Notes: generated from the sequence alone by a model not told the origin. A DNA stretch of 41,217 bases from Gammaproteobacteria bacterium (GCA_004297335.1 SCUD01000091.1:1-41217), one strand, 5' to 3'; positions 31,374-39,715 are shown, numbered from the stretch's first letter. Numbers and translations: made by a program.

Positions 31374-33785
31374 GTGAAGTCGAGAATCATGATTCTGCCG
31401 GTGTTGGCACTCGCGTGGGGGTCCGCCTTGGGCCAGAGTGCCTACTGCACTGGAATGTGCGCCAAGGTCTATCAGCATACGATCGAACAGCACCAGCGTG
31501 AGTTACTGGAGCGACAGCGGGAAGCGGCAGCAGCCGATCGGACTTCGGCGCCGACGGCTGGCGGAACTGCCGGATCGAATTGGGCCATCGCGGAGCAACG
31601 GGCAGCGGAGGAACGGCAGCGCGCCGCCGATGCCAGGGCCGCGCAACGCGAACTGGAGCAGCGCCTGGCGAGCGAGCGGGCCGCGGCCGGTACCTGCCGG
31701 GATGTCTCCAGCGATGTGATGCACGTGGCCGGTGTGCTGCTGGTACCGGGATGGCACTGGCGCGCGGATCAACCTGATTACTGGCCGATGCGAGTGCAGA
31801 ATCTCGCGCGCCGGCACTCGCTCGCCTGCTCAGGCCCCGATGCGGTGAGACTCACCGCGCCGGGCAGCGGCGCCATTGCCGCCCTCGGCCGTTGCGCGCA
31901 GGCAGGTGCGGCCTGTAATGCCGCCGCTCTGGAGGCGGCGGCCGTGGGGTTGGGGCAGGTGCTCGGCGCGCCGCTGGATCCCTGTTTGCTCGACGGCAAG
32001 GGCGCCAGTTATCGCGAGCGCAGCTGGAACGAGGAACATCATTCTGCCGCGGGCCAGCGCCAGGTAGACGCCGGCCGGTACGACCTTGCGTGCGAAGTCG
32101 AGCGCGACATTCGGGGTTGCCTGTTGCGGGCCGCCAATGCGGAATCGGCCCTCAGCGCGGAGTCAGCGCTGGCAACATCCTGCGAATTGCTGTCGGCGCG
32201 GGGCTGCTATGAACTTGGCCAGCTGCTGCGAGATGGCGCCAATGGTTTCGCGCTGAATCGCGACGCAGCCGCACTGCATTTCCTGCAGGCCTGTCGTCTG
32301 GGCTGGACCAGCGGTGCGCTTAAGACGTCACTGAAGGTGCACGGCACGCCGGCGGTCTTTCCGCGCGGCACTGGGACAGGCCTCGGTGCCAATGTGCAGC
32401 TGGGTACGCTGCGCCGGGAACTCAAGCAAAGCTGCGATACGGGGACGAATTTTCGTGCCTGCGACCAACTATGGCGCGAGTACCTTTCCGGCAGCGATGG
32501 TCCGAAGGACTACGCGGCCGCCGCCGACCTGCTGGCCAGCCAGTGCCATGCCGGGGACTTGCGCGCGTGTGAGGCCGGTGGCAGGTACATACGTTGGGGC
32601 GATCTCTGGGATCCGTCGGCGCGCAAGCCGGATCCGCAGCGCGCGATGCAGCTGTACCGGAAAGGTTGCGAGTCGGTCGGTGACTACCGGCAGTTCGCGA
32701 CCGACTACTACAGAAACGCCGCAATCAAGGCCTCCTGCGAAGGTGTGCTCAGCGTGTATGTGAAGCCCCAGGAAGCCACCCAGATCCAGATTCCGCTCAG
32801 CGATGCGGACGATCTGGAGCAGATCGGCTGGGAGCTCTTGCTCCCCTGCAGACTGTTGGACAGTGCTGCGCTATGCGACTACGCCCAGGCGATCAACGCG
32901 TGCACCTTCGATGCCGGGAAATGCCTCTGGGGCCAGGTGCCTGCGGAGCGTCGTCAGGCACTGGTGTCCAGGTTTCGCCAGGAGCGGGCTGACCGTCTGG
33001 TCAAGGTCTGTACCCACGAACTTGCTCCAGGGAGTCAGTTCTGCAAGGAGGCCTTGGCACCAGTCCAGACATCCCTCCGCCTGACCGGCTTGCCGCCGGC
33101 CGATCAGGAGGCGCTGATCAGGATGGCCTGGCAGGCTTGCGGGCCCATGCGGGCTTCGACTGACGCGTGCGGCGTACTGCCCATCATGCTCGGGGACTGG
33201 CAGCGGTCCCATGCGCCCACGTCTCGGCCCGTTCTCGATATCGCACGCCGGTACGCGGCCAACGACTTCTTCGAAATACAAGCCTTGACATGCAGGAGCT
33301 ACCCAAAGTACTCGCCAGCGTGTCCAGACCTGCCGGCAGTGCGCAAGCTCGCCGCGCTGGCGGAGGCCGAATTCAAGAAGTCGCCGATCACGCGCGATGG
33401 ACCAGGTGGACCCTGTAAGGGCCCGTTCTTCGATGGGCCGCTGCCGTCTCCCGCGACCGCGCGGCGAGCGGATCAGTTGAGCAAACAGGCGGAGTCGGTC
33501 CGAGGACCGAAACGCCGCGCGATGCTCGAGCAAGTGGTCAAGCTCGACCCGACGGCCGGTGTCTACTGGCAGAGGCTGGCCACGGAACGACAGTCGCCAG
33601 ACTCAGGCCCTCGAGACCTTGCCGGAGCCGTCGCAGCCCAGTGTCGTGCGCTCGATCTCAACGGAGGCAAGTCGGAGGCAATGGCGCATATCCTGTGGAC
33701 GGAGTTGGCCTCGGTCCTTAAGCAGCTCGGAGACCCTGGCTACAAGGACGCCGAGGCTAGGGCACGAACGTCTGGGCAGAAGTGA
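31374..33785 (+). CDS. Large exported cysteine-rich protein with Sel1-like stretches
   Basis: The 803-residue protein starts at GTG 31374 with GGGAG six bases upstream (ATG 31389 possible). Residues 1-21 form a signal peptide ending 'SALGQS'. A coiled coil spans about residues 35-100 ('EERQRAADARAAQRELEQRL'). The remainder is helical with many regularly placed Cys, and pieces such as 'CELLSARGCYELGQLLRDGA' and 'AADLLASQCHAGDLRACEAG' resemble disulfide-containing Sel1 (HcpA-like) repeats. The last 80 residues look TPR-like. It is probably periplasmic. I do not recognise a family; a role in protein-protein binding is plausible. Confidence 0.78.
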   Translation: MKSRIMILPVLALAWGSALGQSAYCTGMCAKVYQHTIEQHQRELLERQREAAAADRTSAPTAGGTAGSNWAIAEQRAAEERQRAADARAAQRELEQRLASERAAAGTCRDVSSDVMHVAGVLLVPGWHWRADQPDYWPMRVQNLARRHSLACSGPDAVRLTAPGSGAIAALGRCAQAGAACNAAALEAAAVGLGQVLGAPLDPCLLDGKGASYRERSWNEEHHSAAGQRQVDAGRYDLACEVERDIRGCLLRAANAESALSAESALATSCELLSARGCYELGQLLRDGANGFALNRDAAALHFLQACRLGWTSGALKTSLKVHGTPAVFPRGTGTGLGANVQLGTLRRELKQSCDTGTNFRACDQLWREYLSGSDGPKDYAAAADLLASQCHAGDLRACEAGGRYIRWGDLWDPSARKPDPQRAMQLYRKGCESVGDYRQFATDYYRNAAIKASCEGVLSVYVKPQEATQIQIPLSDADDLEQIGWELLLPCRLLDSAALCDYAQAINACTFDAGKCLWGQVPAERRQALVSRFRQERADRLVKVCTHELAPGSQFCKEALAPVQTSLRLTGLPPADQEALIRMAWQACGPMRASTDACGVLPIMLGDWQRSHAPTSRPVLDIARRYAANDFFEIQALTCRSYPKYSPACPDLPAVRKLAALAEAEFKKSPITRDGPGGPCKGPFFDGPLPSPATARRADQLSKQAESVRGPKRRAMLEQVVKLDPTAGVYWQRLATERQSPDSGPRDLAGAVAAQCRALDLNGGKSEAMAHILWTELASVLKQLGDPGYKDAEARARTSGQK

Positions 33786-33841
33786 GCAGCGACCATGATC
33801 CAGCAGCAGATGTGGACACGGTCAGGTTCAGGGGCAGAAAC

Positions 33842-34147
33842 GGATAGGAAGTTCAAACGCGTCTTTTCCTGTCGTGGGCCGGGCAGGTGGACGCGTGTCC
33901 CGGGCGCGGTGCATTGAGCGATGGCAGCGCTCGTTGCGGCCGGCTGGAACGGTCGCGAAGGCAGTCCAGCGCTGCTCGGCGCAGGAATCCCGTTGCCGCG
34001 GGCCGCGGGGCGCAGCGGGCGGGATCCCGCGCCGTGGCAAGGTCGCGGCGGGGCGGGGATCAGTTCCGGGTCTGGTCGAAGGAGAAGGCGGGAGTACCGG
34101 CCCATGCGGTTCCGGGATCGGGCGGGTCGCGGGCGCGCGTAGGATAG
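33842..34147. repeat. Repeat copy B (306 bp)
   Basis: This stretch is nearly identical to copy C (35451-35813), apart from a 57-bp segment present only in C. It is bounded by GGATAG at both ends, has extreme GC content, and has no gene supported by conserved codons. The 243 bp that follow, to the next start, show no gene. Confidence 0.9.
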
Positions 34148-34390
34148 TCCCACGACCACCTGGCGCTATTCCGGGGCACCAGCCAACCGCAACGCACCGC
34201 CAAGACTGCGATTCCCTCACTATGTCAAATCCGAGCTGTCAGTTGTTGCTCAGCCGGCGGTCAGCCTCGCCTCGCGGTGGAGACACAACTTGCCGCCCGA
34301 TTCCAACGAGCGTAACTTCGACGGAACCGTGCAGTATTCGGGCCAGCGTTTAGATCGGGGCTGCTCGCGGCAAGTCGAACAGGGGGAACA
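34148..34390. other. Leader region of the 34391 gene, no gene seen
   Basis: Nothing recognisable was found apart from the GGGGGA ribosome site just before ATG 34391. Confidence 0.35.
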
Positions 34391-35062
34391 ATGAACAAGA
34401 TCACTTGGTTGGCGATTCTCACGACATTCGGCACGTCGCCAGTGCTGGCCGGACCACCGGCGGCGGAACTCGTGCAGTCTCTGCAGTCGGGTGCCAGCGT
34501 GTTGCACGGATCCAGCTCGCGGCTTACTGGAGGCGAGTGCCATGATTCGGGCGCAGACCGGGAGTGCCACATTCTTGGAGCCCAGGTGTATTTCGACTAC
34601 CAGTACGGCGAGTGGTTGCCTACCTCGGTCGAGTTCATTGAAACACGATCGGGTCCGAACATTGTGTATGCGACTCGATACCTGCGCTGCGAGGTACCCG
34701 GGATGCCCATCCAAGTAAGGAAGAATGGCGGAGAATTACTGCCGACAGGCCTGGATCCGGGGTCAGCGACGTGCACGACCTGGGGATATTTCGCCGTCGG
34801 CAACTCGTGGAATGAGTGGGTGTTCACTACACCAGTGACTGTTGAAGGTATCTGGCGCGATCCGGTCGAACGCGTCGACTCTGCGCAGCGCAACTCCCGG
34901 CACCGTTTCGATGGCAGCCGCTCGTTCCAACATTGTGTGGGCAGCTACGCCGATCGCGTATCGGGGGGCGGAATAACCGTTGACGGCAGCTTCTACCCAT
35001 TCTTCGTCGATTTCTATAACTCCTACTCTATGCAGGAGTGCACTGACGTCCAGAAGGAATGA
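34391..35062 (+). CDS. Exported protein, unknown function
   Basis: The 223-residue protein has a signal peptide (residues 1-20, 'FGTSPVLAGPP'). The mature part holds six or more cysteines ('GGECHDSGADRECHILGAQV', 'YLRCEVPG', 'SATCTTWGY', 'HCVGSY', 'MQECTDVQ'), suggesting disulfides, and many aromatic residues. Base composition is lower in GC than the neighbouring catabolic genes, consistent with an acquired island. It lies between repeat copies B and C. No family was recognised. Confidence 0.72.
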   Translation: MNKITWLAILTTFGTSPVLAGPPAAELVQSLQSGASVLHGSSSRLTGGECHDSGADRECHILGAQVYFDYQYGEWLPTSVEFIETRSGPNIVYATRYLRCEVPGMPIQVRKNGGELLPTGLDPGSATCTTWGYFAVGNSWNEWVFTTPVTVEGIWRDPVERVDSAQRNSRHRFDGSRSFQHCVGSYADRVSGGGITVDGSFYPFFVDFYNSYSMQECTDVQKE

Positions 35063-35157
35063 TGTCAGGAGGTCTCAGCCGGGGCGCTGCACCGCTGGCC
35101 CATGCCGGTGCGGATCGCCGGTAAGGCCAGATTGAAAGGGCGCGCGTCCGGCGGCGT

Positions 35158-35442
35158 TCATGGCCGCGATTCTCCCCGCGCGGCGACCACGACCTGGCCG
35201 CGGCGGATCCAGTGCAGCGCGACTCCGGCGACCACCCGGCCGGTGGCGGCCAGCGCCTCGGCATAGGTCGCGAGCTGCGTCCGGTACAGCGTGAATGCCG
35301 CGACCAGATCGTTCACGACATCGGACTTGTGGTCAATGATCCAGGTGCCAACCGGCGCCTCAAGGTACTCCTCGAGCACCAGACCGGTGACGGCGACGCC
35401 ACCAGCAGTGAACCGTTTGGAAATGCCGGACCACTTACCGGG
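35158..35442 (-). pseudogene. C-terminal remnant of RecB/AddA-type nuclease-helicase
   Basis: The frame reads 'KWSGISKRFTAGGVAVTGLV', 'GTWIIDHKSDVVNDLVAAF', 'YRTQLATYAEALAATGRVVA' and 'GVALHWIRRGQVVVAA'. This is the PD-(D/E)XK nuclease end of UvrD-like AddA/RecB helicases: the IIDHKSD motif replaces IVDYKTD, and the 'YRxQLxxYAEAL' helix follows. The upstream part is cut by a stop next to repeat copy C. The helicase body is absent. Confidence 0.72.
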
Positions 35443-35450
35443 CTAGTTAC

Positions 35451-35813
35451 GGATAGGAAATTCAAACGCGTCTTTTCCTGTCGTGGGCCGGGCAGGTGGA
35501 CGCGTGTCCCGGGCGCGGTGCATTGAGCGATGGCAGCGCTCGTTGCGGCCGGCTGGAACGGTCGCGAAGGCAGTGCAGCGCTGCTCGGCGCAGGAATCCC
35601 GCTGCCGCGGGCCGCGGGGCGCAGCGGGCGGGATCCCGCGCCGTGGCAAGGTCGCGGCGGGGCAGGGATCAGTTCCGGGTCTGATCGAAGCAGAGCCCGG
35701 GGTCGGGTGCTGGCAGGAGCGGATCCCACGGTGGGGACTGGTCGAAGGAGAAGGCGGGAGTACCGGCCCATGCGGTCTCTGGATCGGGCAGGTCGCGGGC
35801 GCGCGAAGGATAG
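35451..35813. repeat. Repeat copy C (363 bp)
   Basis: This is copy B plus 57 bp inserted after GGGTCTG. It begins GGATAGGAAATTCAAACGC and ends by running into a second head-like sequence, GGATAGGACGTCCAAACGC, at 35808. It adjoins the IS91-type transposase remnant and may be part of the same former element. No gene is supported in it. Confidence 0.9.
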
Positions 35814-35929
35814 GACGTCCAAACGCCCATTTCCGTCAAGGGGAGGGCGCGAGTCCGCGTGTGTTGGTCGCGCACCGGAAGCGACCGGGGCCAGTGTGCG
35901 GTGATCCGGGCGACGGAATTGCCCGCGAC

Positions 35930-36187
35930 CGGTCCTCGACACCCGAACATGAGCTTGGCAAAGCCGCAGGCCAGGATGCCGCACTCGAGAAAGCCGCGCA
36001 GCTCGCGCTCGACGTGGCGCGGGATCGGCGCGCCGTCGGCATCGCGCTCGCGTCGGCGTGCCAGCCAGGTCTCGAGGTGTTGCTGCACGAGCCGGTAGAG
36101 CGCTGTGCGCTCGGGTCGGCGGCGACGGTAGACCCGCGCGGCGGCGGAGCCGATCGCGGGACTGCAGTGCGAGAGTGCGGCCGACAT
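35930..36187 (-). pseudogene. IS91-family transposase N-terminal remnant
   Basis: On the minus strand it reads 'VYRRRRPERTALYRLVQQHL', 'ETWLARRRERDADGAPIPRH' and 'FLECGILACGFAKLMFGC'. This is the N-terminal region of IS91/IS1294-type rolling-circle transposases, ending just before the zinc-binding cysteines. The nuclease domain with its catalytic Tyr is missing; the frame then runs into unrelated sequence and repeat copy C. The element is dead. Confidence 0.8.
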
Positions 36188-36315
36188 CCGTGTCTGGCGC
36201 TGGCCGGTGGATCTGCCGACCGTAGGCGCCGGCCGCCGCCCGCGCGCGCCGGTAATTGCAGGTGATCATGCAGAAAGGGACATTCTCCGCCGGCGCACGC
36301 CAGGAACAGGACTGC

Positions 36316-36366
36316 GTCGGTTCTTATACAACTACTTGTATTGATATACTAATACTGATATATTCC
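36316..36366 (+). promoter_or_regulatory. AT-rich promoter/operator before XRE TA pair
   Basis: In a strongly GC-rich surrounding, this stretch is AT-rich and contains TATTGATATACTAATA, an imperfect palindrome, and several TATACT/TATATT -10-like hexamers. It directly precedes the deleted toxin and its XRE partner and is the likely autoregulated promoter. Confidence 0.55.
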
Positions 36367-36371
36367 AGGCC

Positions 36372-36641
36372 GTGCAGCGCAAGAGACCCAAAGCGCCGCA
36401 GATGAAGCCGCTGGAGTTTCTCGGCTCCAGCCGCGACGACTTGGCGCGCATGCCGGCTGACGTCCGGCATGAAATCGGTGTGGAACTGATGCGGGTGCAG
36501 TTTGGTGGACAACCCACGGACTTCAAGCCGATGTTCGCGGTGGGTGCCGGCGTCTGTGAGATTCGCGTCCGGGATGCGTCAGCGAAGGCAGATATCGAAC
36601 TGGCGAACGTCCGCTACCGGATGATTGGAGAAAAGCCATGA
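36372..36641 (+). pseudogene. HigB/Gp49-like toxin with internal deletion
   Basis: The 89-residue frame starts at GTG 36372 or ATG 36402. The N-terminal part is typical: 'PLEFLGSSRDDLARMPADVR', 'FKPMFAVGAGVCEIRVRD'. The family then expects a strand pair and a YVLHCFQKK-type active segment of about 30 residues. Here the chain jumps to 'ASAKADIELANVRYRMIG', the C-terminal helix. The deletion is in frame, so a shortened protein may still be made, but it should lack toxicity. The stop overlaps the antitoxin start (ATGA). Confidence 0.8.
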
Positions 36642-36949
36642 GCAAGAAGACTGATCCTCGCTTGTCTGATACCCGCCGGATCAAGGGCAGCGGCAATGTG
36701 TTCCTCGATCTGGGCTTCGATCCAGCGGAGGCCAAGGTCATGGCGCTGCGCGCCGAGGTGATGATCCGCATGGAGCGGCACCTGAAGGCGCAAGGCTGGA
36801 CTCAGGCGGAGGCCGCCAGGCGCCTTCGCATTACCCAGCCCCGTGTTTCGCGACTCATCAAAGGCCGGTGGCAGGATTTCAGCCTGGACATGCTGCTCAC
36901 ATTGGCTGCGCGCGCAGGACTCGAGCCGGAACTGCGTCTGGCCGCCTGA
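36638..36949 (+). CDS. XRE-family antitoxin (HigA2-like)
   Basis: The 103-residue protein starts in an ATGA overlap with the toxin frame. A 30-residue lead ('RRIKGSGNVFLDLGFDPAEA') precedes the helix-turn-helix 'WTQAEAARRLRITQPRVSRL', ending 'LLTLAARAGLEPELRLA'. It matches the XRE partner of Gp49-like toxins. The frame is intact although the toxin is not. Confidence 0.9.
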   Translation: MSKKTDPRLSDTRRIKGSGNVFLDLGFDPAEAKVMALRAEVMIRMERHLKAQGWTQAEAARRLRITQPRVSRLIKGRWQDFSLDMLLTLAARAGLEPELRLAA

Positions 36950-37008
36950 GGCAGCGGCAGACCGGGAGCCGTTCCTCATCAGAGGCGCGAACGACGATGG
37001 AGAAACCC

Positions 37009-37179
37009 ATGGCACGCAAGCAGACGAGCGCCTACGCGGGGAGTGACTTCGAAAACTTCCTGGCCGAAGAGGGGCGACTGGAGGAATCGACTGCGCTGGC
37101 GATCAAGCGCGTGCTGGCCTGGGAGCTGGCCCGGGCCATGAAAGCTGGCGCCGTGTCGCAGGTCGAGCTGGCGGAGTAG
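37009..37179 (+). pseudogene. Truncated XRE antitoxin
   Basis: The 56-residue frame reads 'SAYAGSDFENFLAEEGRLEE' and 'AIKRVLAWELARAMKAGAVS', then 'QVELAE' and TAG. This is the N-terminal half of a second XRE antitoxin type ('FDDFLAEEGxLEE' family). The DNA-binding helix and C-terminus are gone. The matching toxin is not present. It begins 59 bases after the XRE gene and ends 49 bases before the thiolase stop. Confidence 0.72.
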
Positions 37180-37228
37180 AGACCCGCAGCGGCAGCCCAA
37201 GCGGGCGATGGCCCGCCGCCCGCCCCGC

Positions 37229-38410
37229 TCACCGCGTCACGATCACCGCCGAGCCGTGGCCGAACAGGCCCTGGTTGCAGGTGATGCCGGCGCGCGCGCC
37301 CTCGACCTGGCGGGCGCCGGCCTGGCCGCGCAGCTGCCAGACGAGCTCGCAGACCTGAGCGAGCGCCTGGGCCGGCACGGCCTCGCCGAAGCAGGCGAGC
37401 CCGCCGGACGGGTTGACCGGGATGCGGCCGCCCAGGCGCGTCGCGCCGCTGCGCAGCAGCGCCGCCGCTTCGCCGCGCGGGCAGAGCTGCAGGTCCTCGA
37501 TCCAGTCGAGCTCGAGCGCGGTGGAGAGGTCATAGACCTCGGCGAGGTCGATGTCCTCGGGCCCGAGCCCGGCCTCCTCGTAGGCCTTCTGCGGCAGTGC
37601 GGCGCGAAAGCTGGCCGGCGTCGCGGCCATCGCCCCATCGGTCGCGAGATCCGGCATCTCGAGCAGGGCCGACGGGAAGGTCGGCGTCACGACCGAGATC
37701 GCAGCGAGGCGCGGCGCATCGCCGCGGCCGAGCCGGCGCGCGTAGTCGCGGCTGGCGAGCACGAGCGCGGCGCCGCCATCGGAAGTCGCGCAGATGTCCA
37801 TCAGCCGCAGCGGCGCGGCGACGATCGCTGAAGCCGCGACTTCCTCCGGCGTGAACCGCTTGCGGTAGCGCGCGAGCACGTTGTGTACGCCGTGCTCCGA
37901 GTTCTTCGCCTTGACCAGCGCGAAGTCCTCGACCGTGTCGCCGTACAGATGCATGCGGCGCTGCGCGTACAGGCCGAAGTAGGTCGGGTTGGTCACGCCG
38001 ATGCGGAACCGGACCCAGTCCGGATCGTCGGGGCGCTCGCCGCGAGCCGGGGCGAGAAAGCCCTTCGGCGTGGTGTCGGCGCCGACCACCAGCGCCAGCT
38101 CGACCTCGCCGCCCAGGATCTTCGCCCGCGCGGCGGCGAGTGCCTGCGAGCCGGTCGCGCAGGCGGCGTAGCTGCTGTTGACCTCGGCGCCCTGCCAGCC
38201 CAGCGCCTGGGCGAAGGTCGCGCCGGCGACGTAGCCGGGATAGCCGCAGCGCATCGTCGCGCCGCCGGAGACGAAGCGGATGTCGCGCCAGGCGACGCCC
38301 GCATCCGCAAGTGCGGCGCGCGCCGCGGCCACGCCGTACTCGACGAAGTTGCGGCCCCACTTGCCCCACGGGTGCATGCCGGCGCCGAGGATCACGACTT
38401 CGCGGCTCAT
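37229..38410 (-). CDS. Thiolase / SCP2-type lipid-transfer thiolase, altered GHP motif
   Basis: The 393-residue cytoplasmic enzyme starts at MSREVVILGAGMHPWGKWGR. The thiolase nucleophile position is kept in 'SSYAACATGSQAL' (Cys84). The C-terminal block that normally reads GGLxxxGHPxGATG is 'NPSGGLACFGEAVP', so the GHP His is replaced (342-344). It therefore resembles the thiolase-like proteins that pair with DUF35 partners, some of which are aldolases in steroid side-chain removal. It overlaps the DUF35 gene by ATGA. A retro-aldol or non-standard thiolytic role is inferred. Confidence 0.88.
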   Translation of the reverse strand: MSREVVILGAGMHPWGKWGRNFVEYGVAAARAALADAGVAWRDIRFVSGGATMRCGYPGYVAGATFAQALGWQGAEVNSSYAACATGSQALAAARAKILGGEVELALVVGADTTPKGFLAPARGERPDDPDWVRFRIGVTNPTYFGLYAQRRMHLYGDTVEDFALVKAKNSEHGVHNVLARYRKRFTPEEVAASAIVAAPLRLMDICATSDGGAALVLASRDYARRLGRGDAPRLAAISVVTPTFPSALLEMPDLATDGAMAATPASFRAALPQKAYEEAGLGPEDIDLAEVYDLSTALELDWIEDLQLCPRGEAAALLRSGATRLGGRIPVNPSGGLACFGEAVPAQALAQVCELVWQLRGQAGARQVEGARAGITCNQGLFGHGSAVIVTR

Positions 38411-38856
38411 GGCGCAGCTCCCGCCGGCCGCCACTTCCAGAGCAGCCGGCCGGCCGGCTCGTTCTCCGCCGGGACCGGTTCGATCACCAGTTCCATGGCC
38501 ATGCCGATGCGCAGGGTGTCCAAGTCCACGCCGGCGACGACCTGGCCGAGCACGATCATCCGCTCGCGCTCCAGTTCGACCGCGGCGAGCGCGAATGGCA
38601 CGAACGGCTCAGCTGCGACGTACGGCGCCGGCGGCTGGTAGCTCGCGGTCGTGAAGGACCACAGCCGGCCGTTGTGGCTGAGCGGTACGTCCTCAAGGCG
38701 GGAATCGCTGCAATCGGGATTGCGGCAGCCGGTCGCGAGCCGCGGAAAGTAGTGGCTGCCGCAGCCGGCGCAGTGGCTGCCGATCAACTGTGGCGGTTCG
38801 CCGAGCGTGTACCAGCCGGGCAGCAGCGGTGCGGGTGGCGATGAGGTCGATGGCAT
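38407..38856 (-). CDS. Zn-ribbon/OB-fold DUF35 protein, thiolase partner
   Basis: The 149-residue protein starts at MPSTSSPPAPL with GGGAG seven bases upstream. The rubredoxin-like Zn ribbon has 'CAGCGSHYFPRLATGCRNPDC' cysteines at 29, 32, 44 and 49. The OB-fold part follows ('GRLWSFTTASYQPPAPYVAA', 'MIVLGQVVAGVDLDTLRIGM'). DUF35 proteins bind thiolase-like enzymes and are needed for their activity. The ATGA overlap with the thiolase gene supports a complex. Confidence 0.92.
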   Translation of the reverse strand: MPSTSSPPAPLLPGWYTLGEPPQLIGSHCAGCGSHYFPRLATGCRNPDCSDSRLEDVPLSHNGRLWSFTTASYQPPAPYVAAEPFVPFALAAVELERERMIVLGQVVAGVDLDTLRIGMAMELVIEPVPAENEPAGRLLWKWRPAGAAP

Positions 38857-38914
38857 GGATATCTCCCGGGGCGCCCATTGTGCCCGGGGCCGGCCGCGCC
38901 GGCGACCTCCAAAC

Positions 38915-38951
38915 GGATCAGTCGTCCTCGCCGCAGACGTCGGCAATCGCG
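38915..38951. repeat. 37-bp direct repeat, distal copy (3' end of nitronate monooxygenase)
   Basis: This segment repeats 39716-39752 with one mismatch (AATCGCG against GATCGCG). It contains a copy of the last codons and stop of the monooxygenase gene. It ends two bases before the PemK-like toxin stop codon (38954-38956). Confidence 0.9.
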
Positions 38952-38953
38952 GT

Positions 38954-39382
38954 CTATTCAGTTCGGCTCACGACCAGCAGCGATCTGTCCTGTGCGTTGG
39001 CTTTGACCTGTGCGACGAGATCGCGTGTCATCACAGCGGGCAGCAGTCCATAGGAATAGCCGCCGCCCGGCACCGGACGCAAGTCCGGCCCCGGCCAGAT
39101 GAAGCGGTTGATTTCAGTGGTGATGATCCAGGAACGCTGGTCGTCGAGGTGCAGGCGCTCTTTCGTCGCGGCGCGAATCTCGATCGCCTTTTCCAGTACT
39201 TCAGGTGGCGTGTGCGTGATGGGGCAGATATAGGTTTCCAGTTCCTGATGTTCAGAGACACGCAGGTGAACGATCACGCAGGGGCGGTCCTTGCTGCCTT
39301 CCTCGCGAGCCTGTCGCGCTTCGCTCCACCACAGATACGCATGGCGGATTACCAGGCCGACCGCCGGCTTGAGTTCCGCCAT
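38954..39382 (-). CDS. PemK/MazF-like toxin
   Basis: The 142-residue protein opens 'AVGLVIRHAYLWWSEARQAR', followed by 'KDRPCVIVHLRVSEHQELET', 'YICPITHTPPE', 'KERLHLDDQRSWIITTEINR' and 'FIWPGPDLRPVPGG'. This matches the PemK-like plasmid-maintenance toxins related to MazF: an SH3-like barrel and probable mRNA interferase. It follows its Phd-type antitoxin by three bases. The module is inserted between genes of a catabolic operon on the same strand. Confidence 0.82.
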   Translation of the reverse strand: MAELKPAVGLVIRHAYLWWSEARQAREEGSKDRPCVIVHLRVSEHQELETYICPITHTPPEVLEKAIEIRAATKERLHLDDQRSWIITTEINRFIWPGPDLRPVPGGGYSYGLLPAVMTRDLVAQVKANAQDRSLLVVSRTE

Positions 39383-39385
39383 CGC

Positions 39386-39643
39386 TCAGGACAGGCATTC
39401 GTTGTCGAATTCGGCAGCGACTTCGGGGACGGGAACGGTGCCAAGTTCGTTCACGACATCCTGCGGCAGCTGGGTGACGTGAAAGGCTCTTTGCTCGTAG
39501 CGCCGCAGCCGGGCATAGTCTTCCGCGCCGATGACCACCACGTCATCACGGCCGTGGTTGGTGACGACAACTGGCTCGCGATGTGCCATCACGCGATAGC
39601 GCCCGAACTCACGCGTGAACTGGCCGGAGGTAACTCTGGTCAT
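39386..39643 (-). CDS. Phd/YefM-type antitoxin
   Basis: The 85-residue protein starts at MTRVTSGQFTREFGRYRVMA; AGGA lies eight bases upstream. 'REPVVVTNHGRDDVVVIGAE' and 'DYARLRRYEQRA' are the Phd/YefM DNA-binding half, and the acidic C-terminus should bind the toxin. A start at 39691 would add 16 residues without ribosome site. A TATAAT lies at 39676-39671 (minus strand), about 28 bp before the start. Confidence 0.85.
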   Translation of the reverse strand: MTRVTSGQFTREFGRYRVMAHREPVVVTNHGRDDVVVIGAEDYARLRRYEQRAFHVTQLPQDVVNELGTVPVPEVAAEFDNECLS

Positions 39644-39715
39644 TAACGGGATCCTACGAATCTCCGAAACATTATAACGCTGATTTTCCATGTTTACCAG
39701 ATAATACGTGAAAAA

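Noticed and set aside
33740-34159. Minus-strand frame in repeat B that stays open in copy C (the indel is 57 bp, a multiple of 3)
   Set aside because: Several of the few substitutions between the copies change residues (for example N/D, N/S, G/A), with no sign of codon conservation, and the composition is that of random GC-rich sequence.
35063-35140. Hairpin GCACCG...CGGTGC after the 34391 gene as a terminator
   Set aside because: The stem is short, the loop long, and no T-tract follows.
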